The notes beneath the pieces are model-generated. The model had not been told where the DNA came from, made no database searches, and saw only the letters and a program-made list of their open reading frames with translations. A stretch of 64,000 nucleotides of DNA from Acidovorax sp. NB1 (GTDB lineage Bacteria; Pseudomonadota; Gammaproteobacteria; Burkholderiales; Burkholderiaceae_C): NCBI RefSeq assembly GCF_005405905.1, contig NZ_BJHU01000010.1, positions 17,191 through 81,190 of the forward strand, written 5' to 3'. Both the position numbers and the translations under genes were made by a program. Shown here in pieces: positions 1 through 9,842 of the stretch (positions within the stretch are counted from its first letter, which is position 1; every line of letters starts with the position of its first letter).

Positions 1-1743
<1,743 letters not shown>

Positions 1744-1788
1744 ACGGGGTGCAGCTGCGTGGCTGTGCGGCAGGTGGGAGGGGCCGCC

Positions 1789-2907
1789 TCAGATGCGCAT
1801 GGGCATCACCACATACTTGAAGCTGTCGTTGTCGGGGATGGTCATCAGCGCAGAGCTGTTGCCGTCCGACAGTTCCACCTTCACCATGTCCTGGCCCATG
1901 TTGGCCAGGGCGTCGATGAGGTAGGTCACGTTGAAGCCGATCTCGATGGTGTCGCCACCGTAGTCAATGTCGAGCTCGTCCACGGCCTCTTCCTGCTCGG
2001 CGTTGTTCGACGCGACGCGCAGGGTGCCGGGCTCCAGGTTCAGGCGCACGCCCTTGAACTTGTCGCTGGTCATGATGGCCGTGCGCTGCAGGCTGGCCAG
2101 CAGGGGCGCGCGGCCCAGGGTGATGCTGTTCTTGTGGTTCTTGGGGATCACGCGGTTGTAGTCGGGGAACTTGCCCTCGACCAGCTTGGTGACGAACTCC
2201 ATGCCGCCGAAGGTGAACTTCGCCTGGTTGTTGGCGAACTGCATCTCGATGTGGGGCTGGTTCTCGCCGCCCGCGTCACTCAACAGGCGCTGCAGCTCGA
2301 TCACGGTCTTGCGCGGCAGGATGACTTCCTGCTTGGGCACTTCGACATCCAGCGTGGCGCTGGCAAACGCCAGGCGGTGGCCGTCGGTGGCCACCAGGCT
2401 GAGAGTCTTGCCCTCGGCCACGAAGAGGATGCCGTTGAGGTAGTAGCGGATGTCCTGTACCGCCATCGCAAACGACACCTGGCCGAGCAGGTCCTTCAGC
2501 GTCTTTTGTGGCACGGCGAACACGGGGCCGAAGGCGGCGGATTCTTGCACCAGCGGGAAGTCTTCAGCGGGCAGGCTCTGCAGCGTGAAGCGGCTCTTGC
2601 CACCCTTAAGCACCAGCTTGGACTGTTGCGACTCCAGGCTCACGGTCTGGTCGCCGGGCATGGTGCGCAGGATGTCGATGAGCTTGCGTGCGCCCACGGT
2701 GGTGGTGAAGTCGCCGGTGTCGCCGCCCAGCTCGGCGGTGGTGCGGATCTGGATTTCGAGGTCGCTGGTCGTCAGCTGCAGGGCATTGCCCGTCTTGCGG
2801 ATCAGCACATTGGCCAGGATGGGCAGCGTGTGGCGGCGCTCGACGATGCCAGCCACGGACTGCAGAACCGCGAGAACCTTGTCTTGTGTTGCCTTCAGGA
2901 CGATCAT
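1789..2907 (-). CDS. dnaN: DNA polymerase III beta subunit (sliding clamp)
   Basis: Ring-shaped processivity clamp of the replicase, 372 residues, the usual length for the family. The protein opens MIVLKATQDKVLAVLQSVAG and ends in VVMPMRI, close to the canonical M-P-M/V-R ending of clamps. The ATG at 2905-2907 has AGAGG a few bases upstream. An in-frame start 27 codons earlier would add sequence unlike other clamps and is not used. It sits between dnaA and gyrB on the same strand. The 130-bp gap to dnaA shows no DnaA box that I recognise. Confidence 0.98.
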   Translation of the reverse strand: MIVLKATQDKVLAVLQSVAGIVERRHTLPILANVLIRKTGNALQLTTSDLEIQIRTTAELGGDTGDFTTTVGARKLIDILRTMPGDQTVSLESQQSKLVLKGGKSRFTLQSLPAEDFPLVQESAAFGPVFAVPQKTLKDLLGQVSFAMAVQDIRYYLNGILFVAEGKTLSLVATDGHRLAFASATLDVEVPKQEVILPRKTVIELQRLLSDAGGENQPHIEMQFANNQAKFTFGGMEFVTKLVEGKFPDYNRVIPKNHKNSITLGRAPLLASLQRTAIMTSDKFKGVRLNLEPGTLRVASNNAEQEEAVDELDIDYGGDTIEIGFNVTYLIDALANMGQDMVKVELSDGNSSALMTIPDNDSFKYVVMPMRI

Positions 2908-3037
2908 GTCTTCAACCTCTTGTGGTTTTTGGAACGGTGCGTGGACAGCGGCACGGGTTGTGCCTCCCCCTGCTGCACAGCCCGTCATTTTGCCCTTTTA
3001 CGGGGCGGTTTCTGTTCGGTGCATCTACCACCACCGA

Positions 3038-4462
3038 TCAGCCTTTCAGGGTCTGCTCCAGCACGTGCAGCTGCTGGTTCAACTCGGTCAGCTGCTGGCG
3101 TTCGCCCGAAATCTTGCGAACGGCATGCAAAACGGTGGTGTGGTCGCGCCCTCCGAACAATTCTCCGATCTCCGGAAGGCTCTTTTGCGTCAACTCCTTG
3201 GCCAGGTACATCGCAATCTGGCGCGGGCGGGCAATGCTCGCCGGGCGCTTCTTGCTGTACATGTCGGCGACCTTGATCTTGTAATAGTCGGCCACCGTCT
3301 TCTGGATGTTTTCCACAGAAATCTGCCGGTTCTGGATCGACAGCAGATCGCGCAGCGCCTCGCGGGCGAGCTGAATAGAGATCTCTTTCTGGTTGAAGCG
3401 CGAGTACGCGAGGATTTTGCGCAGCGCGCCTTCCAGTTCGCGCACGTTGGAGCGCACGTTCTTGGCCACGAAGAAGGCCACTTCCTCGGGCATCTCGGTG
3501 CCCTCCACGCGCGCCTTGTTGATCAGGATGGCCACGCGCATTTCCAGCTCGGGCGGTTCCAGCGCCACCGTCAGGCCCGAATCGAAGCGCGACACCAGGC
3601 GGTCGTGGATGTTGGTCAGGCCCTTGGGGTAGGTGTCCGACGTCATCACGATGTGGCTCTTCTTGGTCAGCAAAGCCTCGAACGCATTGAAGAATTCTTC
3701 CTGCGTGCGGTCCTTGTTGGCAAAGAACTGCACATCGTCGATGAGCAGCAGATCGAGCGAGTGGTAGCGTTCCTTGAACTCGTCGAAGGTGCGACGCTGG
3801 TACGCCTTAACCACATCCGACACGAACTGCTCCGCATGGATGTAGAGAACTTTGGCGTCGGGCTTGTCCTGCAGCAGGCGGTTACCCACAGCGTGCATCA
3901 GGTGGGTCTTGCCCAGGCCGACGCCGCCATAGATGAACAACGGGTTGTACAGGTGGCCGGGCATGCCTGCCACGTGCATGGCGGCCGAGCGTGCCATGCG
4001 GTTGGCCGTGCCTTCCACCAGGGTCTCGAATGTGAGGGCGGCGTTCAGCCGGTTGCGGAAGGCACCGGCCGGGGCCTCGTCGATGCTGGCGGCCGGGGAT
4101 TCTGCCGGTGCCGGGGCGCTGGAGGGCTCGGGTGATGCGGGGCGCACATAAGTACGGGTAACGGATTCCCGCTGAGCGAGCGCTAACTCCAGAGAGACCG
4201 GCTGGCCGTACAGGCCTTCCAGCAGGGAGGCAATGCGGCCTGCGTACTGGGCGCGGATCCAGTCCAGCTTGAAGCGGTTGGCTACCAGCAGGGTGACCTT
4301 GGAAAAGTCCTCAGCCACCTGAGCGACCAGAGGCTTGATCCAGGTGTTGAATTGTTGTTCGGGCAGGTCTTGCGCCAGTTGTTCTACGCAGGCTTGCCAC
4401 AGGCCTTGGCCGGCATCGGCGCCGGGCGATGGCTGGGCGCTGCGGGTGGGTTCCTCGGTCAT
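3038..4462 (-). CDS. dnaA: Chromosomal replication initiator protein DnaA
   Basis: AAA+ initiator that binds DnaA boxes and opens oriC. 474 residues. Domain I is at about 18-90; a Pro/Ala/Ser-rich linker (domain II) runs to about 135; the AAA+ domain has Walker [10 protein letters not shown] near 179-187 and Walker [10 protein letters not shown] near 238-246; the C-terminal domain IV carries the DNA-binding signature [11 protein letters not shown] near 437-447. The start ATG at 4460-4462 faces the candidate origin. TTTTCCACA (3309-3317) and TTACCCACA (3882-3890), near-matches to the DnaA box, lie inside the gene and could be incidental. Confidence 0.98.
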   Translation of the reverse strand: MTEEPTRSAQPSPGADAGQGLWQACVEQLAQDLPEQQFNTWIKPLVAQVAEDFSKVTLLVANRFKLDWIRAQYAGRIASLLEGLYGQPVSLELALAQRESVTRTYVRPASPEPSSAPAPAESPAASIDEAPAGAFRNRLNAALTFETLVEGTANRMARSAAMHVAGMPGHLYNPLFIYGGVGLGKTHLMHAVGNRLLQDKPDAKVLYIHAEQFVSDVVKAYQRRTFDEFKERYHSLDLLLIDDVQFFANKDRTQEEFFNAFEALLTKKSHIVMTSDTYPKGLTNIHDRLVSRFDSGLTVALEPPELEMRVAILINKARVEGTEMPEEVAFFVAKNVRSNVRELEGALRKILAYSRFNQKEISIQLAREALRDLLSIQNRQISVENIQKTVADYYKIKVADMYSKKRPASIARPRQIAMYLAKELTQKSLPEIGELFGGRDHTTVLHAVRKISGERQQLTELNQQLHVLEQTLKG

Positions 4463-4479
4463 TTATCGGGGATTCTTGT

Positions 4480-4488
4480 TGTGGATAG
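4480..4488 (-). promoter_or_regulatory. DnaA box (one mismatch)
   Basis: TGTGGATAG on the + strand, i.e. CTATCCACA on the minus strand; one mismatch from TTATCCACA. It lies 18 bp upstream of the dnaA start and could also mediate DnaA autoregulation. Confidence 0.6.
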
Positions 4489-4529
4489 GAGGAACGGTGC
4501 TGGGCGGCGGATTGTAGCTTGTCAAGGAG

Positions 4530-4538
4530 TTATCCACA
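4530..4538 (+). promoter_or_regulatory. DnaA box (perfect consensus)
   Basis: TTATCCACA, an exact match to the high-affinity DnaA box, in the dnaA-rpmH intergenic region. Confidence 0.8.
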
Positions 4539-4594
4539 TTCTGGCGGCGGCTGTCATCGGGGGATTCCGGGGTTGCCTGGCTGCTGCGCCGGGG

Positions 4595-4603
4595 TGTGGA
4601 AAA
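4595..4603 (-). promoter_or_regulatory. DnaA box-like site
   Basis: TGTGGAAAA, i.e. TTTTCCACA on the minus strand. It fits the relaxed TTWTNCACA pattern and is the third site in the cluster. Confidence 0.5.
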
Positions 4604-4741
4604 CTTGGAATTCTGTTTCCGGGAGCGCCCTGAACAAGGGGCGCAATGGCCTGGCGGCGGCCCCAGAAGGCGGCATCTGGATGGGCTTGCCCGCCGAAAG
4701 GCATTGCCAGAGGGCAACAAGCCTGCGATAATTTTGGGTTT

Positions 4742-4759
4742 CCCTGAATGTGTTCAGGG
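4742..4759. repeat. Short perfect palindrome in the origin region
   Basis: CCCTGAA, loop TGTG, TTCAGGG: a perfect 7-bp inverted repeat about 110 bp upstream of rpmH. No T-run follows in either direction, so it is not an ordinary terminator. It could be an operator or part of the origin. Confidence 0.45.
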
Positions 4760-4868
4760 TGATTTGACCCGGCGCGCCGTTATTTCTGCTTTTATTCAGC
4801 TGGTATCCAGCAGAGTAAAGCAGGGGTTCAGGAGCAGCAGTCCGGAACTGAACCTCAAGGAATAGACC

Positions 4869-5003
4869 ATGAAACGTACTTACCAGCCTTCCAAGACGCG
4901 CCGCGCGCGCACCCACGGTTTCCTCGTCCGCATGAAGACCCGCGGCGGCCGTGCCGTTATCAACGCACGCCGCGCCAAGGGCCGCAAGCGCCTGGCCGTC
5001 TAA
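4869..5003 (+). CDS. rpmH: 50S ribosomal protein L34
   Basis: Smallest large-subunit ribosomal protein, 44 residues, very basic, the normal length for L34. It begins [18 protein letters not shown] and ends [11 protein letters not shown]; the family hallmark KRTYQPS is intact. AAGGA stands 7 bases before the ATG. It is the first gene of the rightward rpmH-rnpA-yidD-yidC group, 72 bp before rnpA, the standard bacterial arrangement linking ribosome, RNase P and membrane insertase production. Confidence 0.98.
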   Translation: MKRTYQPSKTRRARTHGFLVRMKTRGGRAVINARRAKGRKRLAV

Positions 5004-5075
5004 GGCCGTCCCGGTCTACGGCCTGCTCCCCGTCAGCCTCGGTTTGTACCGTCAGGTTCCAAACGGGGTGCCTGC

Positions 5076-5603
5076 ATGCAACGGCTGAAAACCCGTCCGC
5101 AGTTCCAGGCGGCCATGGCAGGGGGCACCGTCTCCCGCACAGCGCATTTCGCGTTGCACCGTCTGGTGCTGGACCCTGCTGGCAGCGCCGCTGCCAACCC
5201 CGCCAGTGCTGCACCCACAGGGCCCGGTTCCTTGCCGTCAACGCAAGGACCGCAGGCCCTGTTTGCCGTGCCGGATGTCTGGCTGGGCGCAATGGTGCCC
5301 AAGCGCTGGGCGCGCCGTGCCGTGACACGCAACACCATCAAGCGGCAGATCTATACCGTGGGCGCAGCTTTTGAAGCGCGCCTGCCCCAGGCGGCCCATG
5401 TGGTGCGCCTGCGCACGGCGTTTGACCGCAAGCAGTTCGTGAGTGCCACGTCCGACCAGCTCAAGCAGGCGGTGCGTGCAGAGCTGCTGCAGCTGTTCGG
5501 CTACGCCGCACGGCGTGCGGGTGGCGTAGCCGCTGCTTCGCCCGCCCCGGCTGTGGCCCCGCAGACGGCCGAGCGGGTGCCCGCACACGAGGTGGCGCCA
5601 TGA
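5076..5603 (+). CDS. rnpA: Ribonuclease P protein component
   Basis: Protein cofactor of RNase P, which matures tRNA 5' ends. 175 residues, longer than the roughly 120 of E. coli. The signature KRWARRAVTRNTIKRQIY is intact at about 89-106. The extra length comes from an Ala/Pro/Ser-rich insertion near 35-62 and a low-complexity Ala/Pro tail after about 145. The stop codon overlaps the yidD start (ATGA at 5600-5603), which suggests translational coupling. No clear ribosome-binding site was seen before the ATG at 5076. Confidence 0.95.
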   Translation: MQRLKTRPQFQAAMAGGTVSRTAHFALHRLVLDPAGSAAANPASAAPTGPGSLPSTQGPQALFAVPDVWLGAMVPKRWARRAVTRNTIKRQIYTVGAAFEARLPQAAHVVRLRTAFDRKQFVSATSDQLKQAVRAELLQLFGYAARRAGGVAAASPAPAVAPQTAERVPAHEVAP

Positions 5604-5899
5604 TCATGCAGCGCCTGCTGATGGGCGTGGTCAAGGGCTACCGGCTGTTCCTCAGCCCCTGGCTAGGTTCAGCCTGCCGGTTCGAACCCACCTGCTCGGT
5701 CTATTCGCTGCAGGCGCTGGAATTGCATGGCGCGGCGGCAGGCAGCTATCTCACGGTGCGCAGGCTGGTACGCTGCCACCCCTGGTGTGATGGGGGCCAC
5801 GATCCGGTCCCCCGAGAACTGCCGCGCGGCATGAGGCTTTTTTCGCGGCTGCAACAATCCTCCACCACCCAACCACCCTCACCAAAGAAGTCTTCATGA
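5600..5899 (+). CDS. yidD: Membrane protein insertion efficiency factor YidD
   Basis: Small protein thought to assist YidC-dependent membrane insertion. 99 residues. Family features seen: YRLFLSPWLGSACRFEPTCS with its two conserved Cys, then the YSLQALELHG helix and the R-L-x-R-C-x-P-W motif (RLVRCHPW). It overlaps rnpA by 4 bp at its start and yidC by 4 bp at its end, so three successive genes are coupled. A second in-frame ATG two codons later is possible. The C-terminal 15 residues are Ser/Pro/Lys-rich and probably unstructured. Confidence 0.95.
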   Translation: MIMQRLLMGVVKGYRLFLSPWLGSACRFEPTCSVYSLQALELHGAAAGSYLTVRRLVRCHPWCDGGHDPVPRELPRGMRLFSRLQQSSTTQPPSPKKSS

Positions 5900-7599
5900 A
5901 CGACATTCGCCGCACCATCTTGTGGGTGATTTTTGGCTTTTCCATGGTTCTGCTGTGGGACAAGTGGCAACTGCACAACGGCAACAAGGCCACGTTTTTC
6001 CCGACCACGCCCGCCGTGACGGCACCCGCTGCCGGTGCAGCGTCCAGCGCGGCCGGGGCTGCCAGCGTGCCAGCCACCAGCGTGCCCGCAGCCACTGCGG
6101 TTGCTCAAGGCGCAGCAGCGGTGCCCGGCCAGCCAGCCGCCGCCGCGCCCACCAAGCGTGAGCGCATCGAGGTCAAGACCGATCTGTACCGCCTGGTGTT
6201 CGACAGCGAAGGCGGCTCGCTCACGCAGGCCGAGCTGCTCAAGCACGCCGACATGACCGACAAGGCCCGCAACTTCCTGCTGCTGGACGAGAGCGCCCAG
6301 CGCGTGTACGTGGCGCAGACGGGCCTGGTGGGCGGCACCTTCCCCACGCACAAGACGCCAATGACGGCCGTGCCCGGCCCGCGTGAACTCAAGGACGGGC
6401 AGGACGAGCTGAGCATCCGTTTCGAGTCGCCCGACCAGGGCGGCGTGAAGTTGGTCAAGACCTGGACCATCAAGCGCGGCGGCTATGACATCGCCGTCAA
6501 GCACGACATCGTCAACACCGGCAGCGTCGCCGTGTCGCCCCAGCTCTATCTGCAACTGGTGCGCGATGGCAACAAGCCGCCAGGCGAGTCGTCGTTCTAC
6601 TCCACCTTCACCGGCCCGGCGGTCTTCACCGAAGCCAAGAAGTACCAGAAGATCGAGTTCAAGGACATCGAAAACGGCAAGATCGACATCCCCAAGGACT
6701 CGGCCAATGGCTACGTGGCCATGGTGCAGCACTATTTCGCCACCGCATGGCTGCTGGCCGACGGCGTGCAGCGCGAGCCCTTCACCCGCAAGGTGGACAC
6801 CAACCTGTACTCCGTGGGCATGCTGACCTCCCTCGGCACCATCGAGCCGGGCACCACCAAGACCATCGACGCGCGCCTGTTCGCCGGCCCGCAGGTCGAG
6901 ACCATGATGGAAAAGCTGTACCCCGGCCTGGAGCTGGTCAAGGACTACGGCTGGCTCACCATCCTGTCCAAGCCGCTGTACTGGTTGCTGGACCAGCTGC
7001 ACAAGCTCCTGAACAACTGGGGCTGGTCCATCGTGGCGCTGGTGTTGCTGCTCAAGATCGCGTTCTACTGGCTCAATGCCAAGGCCTACGCCAGCATGGC
7101 CAAGATGAAGGCCATCAACCCCAAGATCATGGAGATGCGCGAGCGCCTGAAGGACAAGCCGCAGCAGATGCAGCAGGAGATGATGCGCATTTACCGCGAG
7201 GAAAAGGTCAACCCCATGGGCGGCTGCTTCCCCATCATGATCCAGATCCCCGTGTTCATTGCGCTGTACTGGGTGCTGCTGTCCAGCGTCGAGATGCGCA
7301 ACGCGCCCTGGATTGGCTGGATCCACGATCTGTCGGCCCCGGACCCGTTCTTCATCCTGCCGCTGCTGATGACGCTGTCCTCGCTGTTGCAGACGGCCCT
7401 GAACCCCGCACCACCGGACCCAATGCAGGCCAAGATGATGTGGTTCATGCCGCTGATCTTCAGCGTGATGTTCTTCTTCTTCCCGGCCGGCCTGGTGCTG
7501 TACTGGCTGACGAACAACATCCTGTCGATTGCACAGCAGTGGATCATCAACACGCGCATGGGCGTGCCACCGCAGTTCAACCTGCCCAGCTTCAAGTGA
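5896..7599 (+). CDS. yidC: Membrane protein insertase YidC
   Basis: Inner-membrane insertase and chaperone acting alone or with SecYEG. 567 residues, the usual size for a Gram-negative YidC. An N-terminal transmembrane segment lies at about 7-22, followed by an Ala/Pro-rich linker (about 35-85) and the large periplasmic P1 domain to about 340. The conserved C-terminal five-helix core contains the cytoplasmic loop MKAINPKIMEMRERLKDKP and the segment MGGCFPIMIQIPVFIALYWV. The start overlaps the yidD stop. A strong terminator hairpin follows 25 bp after the stop. Confidence 0.97.
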   Translation: MNDIRRTILWVIFGFSMVLLWDKWQLHNGNKATFFPTTPAVTAPAAGAASSAAGAASVPATSVPAATAVAQGAAAVPGQPAAAAPTKRERIEVKTDLYRLVFDSEGGSLTQAELLKHADMTDKARNFLLLDESAQRVYVAQTGLVGGTFPTHKTPMTAVPGPRELKDGQDELSIRFESPDQGGVKLVKTWTIKRGGYDIAVKHDIVNTGSVAVSPQLYLQLVRDGNKPPGESSFYSTFTGPAVFTEAKKYQKIEFKDIENGKIDIPKDSANGYVAMVQHYFATAWLLADGVQREPFTRKVDTNLYSVGMLTSLGTIEPGTTKTIDARLFAGPQVETMMEKLYPGLELVKDYGWLTILSKPLYWLLDQLHKLLNNWGWSIVALVLLLKIAFYWLNAKAYASMAKMKAINPKIMEMRERLKDKPQQMQQEMMRIYREEKVNPMGGCFPIMIQIPVFIALYWVLLSSVEMRNAPWIGWIHDLSAPDPFFILPLLMTLSSLLQTALNPAPPDPMQAKMMWFMPLIFSVMFFFFPAGLVLYWLTNNILSIAQQWIINTRMGVPPQFNLPSFK

Positions 7600-7623
7600 T
7601 CGCCGCCTGATCACTGCCCCCTG

Positions 7624-7646
7624 AAAGGCCGCGCAAGCGGCCTTTT
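7624..7646 (+). terminator. Rho-independent terminator after yidC
   Basis: Stem GGCCGC / GCGGCC with a GCAA loop, preceded by AAA and followed by TTTTT. It ends only 30 bp before the mnmE ATG, so mnmE transcription either starts inside this space or depends on readthrough. Confidence 0.8.
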
Positions 7647-7676
7647 TCGTTTCCTTCCACCCTGTACAGTCCCACC

Positions 7677-9116
7677 ATGCTTGCCCGCCACCATGACCCC
7701 ATCGTCGCCATTGCCACTGCACCGGGGCGTGGTGCCGTCGGCATCGTGCGGGTGTCGGGCAAAGGGCTGGAGGCCCTGGTGCAGGCCCTGTGCGGCCGCA
7801 GCCTCAAGCCGCGCGAGGCCACCTACCTGCCGTTTCGGGATGCGCAGGGCCAGGCCATCGACCAGGGGCTGGCGCTGTACTTCCCCGGCCCGCACAGCTA
7901 CACCGGTGAGGATGTGCTGGAGCTGCAGGCCCATGGCGGCCCCGTGGTGCTGCAGCTGCTGCTGGCGCGCTGCCTGGAGGCGGGCACCGCCACGGACCCG
8001 GCCACGGGCCGACCCTGCCTGCCGGGCCTGCGCGTGGCCCAGCCCGGTGAGTTCACCGAACGGGCTTTCCTGAATGACAAGATCGACCTGGCCCAGGCCG
8101 AGGCGATTGCCGACCTGATCGACGCCAGCACGGAGGCTGCGGCGCGCAGCGCCAGCCGCTCGTTGACCGGCGCGTTCTCCGCCGAAATCCACAGCCTGCG
8201 CGACGCGCTCATCCACCTGCGCATGCTGGTAGAGGCCACGCTCGACTTCCCGGAGGAAGAAATCGACTTCCTGCGCAAGGCGGATGCGCATGGCCAGCTA
8301 TCGAATCTGCAGCAAACCCTGGCCTTGGTGATGCAGCGCGCGCGCCAGGGCGCTTTGCTGCGCGAAGGCATCAAGGTGGTGATTGCGGGCCAGCCCAATG
8401 CGGGCAAAAGCTCGCTGCTCAATGCGCTGGCGGGCGCCGAGCTGGCCATCGTCACACCCATTGCTGGCACCACGCGCGACAAGGTGCAGCAGACCATCCA
8501 GATCGAAGGGGTGCCCCTGCACATCATCGACACCGCCGGCCTGCGCGACAGCGAGGACGAGGTGGAGCGCATCGGCATCGCCCGCGCCTGGGACGAGATC
8601 GCGGGGGCCGATGCGGTGTTGTTCCTGCACGATCTGTCGCGCCAGGATGCTATTGAATACATAGCTGCTGAGGCAGACATAGCGCGCGCACTGGCCCAAA
8701 AACTGCCTCAAACCATCCCGGTGATCGATGTCTGGAACAAGCTGGACCGCGTCCCGGCGGCGGTGATCCCCACTGCAGGAGGGGCCGGGCGCGCCGATAC
8801 CCGGCCGGGCGTTTGGCTGTCCGCACGCACAGGCGAGGGGCTGGATGGCCTGCGGCGAATCCTGCTGAAGGTGGCGGGCTGGCAGTCGGCACCCGAAGGC
8901 CTCCACATTGCGCGCGCGCGCCACATCGAGGCGCTGCGTGCCGTGTCGGCCCACCTGCAGGAGGCCGCCGACCAGCTGCAGGCCCAGGGCCCGGCGCTCG
9001 ATCTGCTGGCCGAGGAGCTGCGCCTGGCCCAGAACGCCCTGAGCGCCATCACCGGCGAGTTCAGCTCCGACGACCTGCTGGGCGTGATCTTCTCCAGCTT
9101 CTGCATTGGCAAATAG
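7677..9116 (+). CDS. mnmE: tRNA uridine-5-carboxymethylaminomethyl modification GTPase MnmE
   Basis: K+-dependent GTPase that, with MnmG, modifies U34 of certain tRNAs. 479 residues. Seen: N-terminal tetrahydrofolate-binding domain, helical domain, and an inserted G domain with G1 GQPNAGKS at 238-245, the TRDKVQ loop, DTAGLRD and NKLD. The C-terminus is CIGK, the catalytic C-x-G-K motif. Residues about 324-338 are encoded by an AT-rich stretch with two ATA codons that resembles the dispersed repeat R; this is the G-domain surface between DTAGLRD and NKLD, where homologues vary. The gene is otherwise intact. Confidence 0.97.
   Translation: MLARHHDPIVAIATAPGRGAVGIVRVSGKGLEALVQALCGRSLKPREATYLPFRDAQGQAIDQGLALYFPGPHSYTGEDVLELQAHGGPVVLQLLLARCLEAGTATDPATGRPCLPGLRVAQPGEFTERAFLNDKIDLAQAEAIADLIDASTEAAARSASRSLTGAFSAEIHSLRDALIHLRMLVEATLDFPEEEIDFLRKADAHGQLSNLQQTLALVMQRARQGALLREGIKVVIAGQPNAGKSSLLNALAGAELAIVTPIAGTTRDKVQQTIQIEGVPLHIIDTAGLRDSEDEVERIGIARAWDEIAGADAVLFLHDLSRQDAIEYIAAEADIARALAQKLPQTIPVIDVWNKLDRVPAAVIPTAGGAGRADTRPGVWLSARTGEGLDGLRRILLKVAGWQSAPEGLHIARARHIEALRAVSAHLQEAADQLQAQGPALDLLAEELRLAQNALSAITGEFSSDDLLGVIFSSFCIGK
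8649..8690 (+). repeat. Family R repeat remnant inside mnmE, copy R2
   Basis: GCTATT, six bases, then ATAGCTGCT, then AGCGCGCGC: the layout of the intergenic family R elements, read in frame without a stop. It encodes [14 protein letters not shown]. Two ATA codons within eleven codons contrast with the rest of this GC-rich gene. Confidence 0.5.
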
Positions 9117-9180
9117 AAAACAGAGAATGGGCCTGAGGCGCCCGGCCGGAGCGCCCATGCCGCCGCCTGTCGCTTATGTT

Positions 9181-9196
9181 GTAAACGGACGTAAAC
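9181..9196. promoter_or_regulatory. Tandem GTAAAC direct repeat upstream of the CNB-domain gene
   Basis: GTAAAC at 9181-9186 and again at 9191-9196, exactly 10 bp apart, about 45 bp before the next start codon. The helical-turn spacing is typical of tandem regulator half-sites, but no specific regulator is recognised. Confidence 0.35.
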
Positions 9197-9239
9197 AGCG
9201 CTTGTGTCAGCTCTGTAACAACGGTACTTTCGACGCATC

Positions 9240-9731
9240 ATGAATGCACCCACCCCTGCTGCCATCAAGGTTGACCTGAAAGGGTTGCTGGACGCCATTG
9301 CGCAAACTACCGCAGACGACAGCATGACCAACCCCCTCTCCCCTGCCCAATGGGATGTGCTCTCGTCCTACCTGCTGCCGGTGGTTCTGCCCGCCGGGCA
9401 GGTGCTTTTCAGCCAGGGTGCCACAGACCGCACCCTCTATCTGGTGGAAAGCGGCAACCTGAGCGTGCACTACCAGGACGAAAAAGAGCGCCTGCGTCTG
9501 GCCATTGTGGGCGCGGGCTCCGTGGTGGGCGAAGGCGCCTTCTTTTCGCACCGCGCACGCAGCGCCACCGTGCAGGCCAGCGCGCCCTGCAAGCTCTGGA
9601 GCCTCACGGCCATCCGATTCACCGAATTGACCAACCGCCAGCCCGCCATTGCCCTGGGTTTGGCGATGGCCGCAGGGGCTGTGCTGGCCAAGCGCCTGGG
9701 CAACCGCCGCCGCCGCGTTGCGGCCACCTGA
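9240..9731 (+). CDS. Cyclic nucleotide-binding domain protein without DNA-binding domain
   Basis: 163 residues. A CNB (Crp/Fnr N-terminal type) beta-roll is visible at about 45-135, with LPAGQVLFSQGATDRTLYLVESGNL and a phosphate-binding-cassette-like GEGAFFSHRARSATV. After the roll and its helix the protein ends in a basic stretch (KRLGNRRRRVA), with no helix-turn-helix. It is therefore not a standard Crp/Fnr regulator; it may be a ligand-responsive partner protein or adaptor. It is monocistronic between mnmE and an unknown gene. Ligand unknown. The ATG at 9240 lacks an obvious Shine-Dalgarno sequence. Confidence 0.75.
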   Translation: MNAPTPAAIKVDLKGLLDAIAQTTADDSMTNPLSPAQWDVLSSYLLPVVLPAGQVLFSQGATDRTLYLVESGNLSVHYQDEKERLRLAIVGAGSVVGEGAFFSHRARSATVQASAPCKLWSLTAIRFTELTNRQPAIALGLAMAAGAVLAKRLGNRRRRVAAT

Positions 9732-9842
9732 CAGGCGCCCCGGAGACCCGGGGTTTGCGGGCTTGTTCGGGGCTCTGCGAGGGGTACAGCAAGTTACACT
9801 CGATTTGGATTTTGTCCAGGCACCATCCGAAGAAAGCAAGCC

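Larger units (their letters stand above)
4463..4868. other. Candidate replication origin (oriC), dnaA-rpmH intergenic region
   Basis: A 406-bp region without a supported gene, between divergent dnaA and rpmH. It has one perfect DnaA box (TTATCCACA) and two one-mismatch boxes within about 125 bp of dnaA, a 7-bp perfect palindrome at 4742-4759, and moderately AT-rich stretches near 4727-4745 and 4780-4800 that could unwind. To the right most genes run rightward, as expected for a leading strand. The dnaA and rpmH promoters must also lie here. Origin assignment rests on gene order and box density, not on GC-skew computation. Confidence 0.7.
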
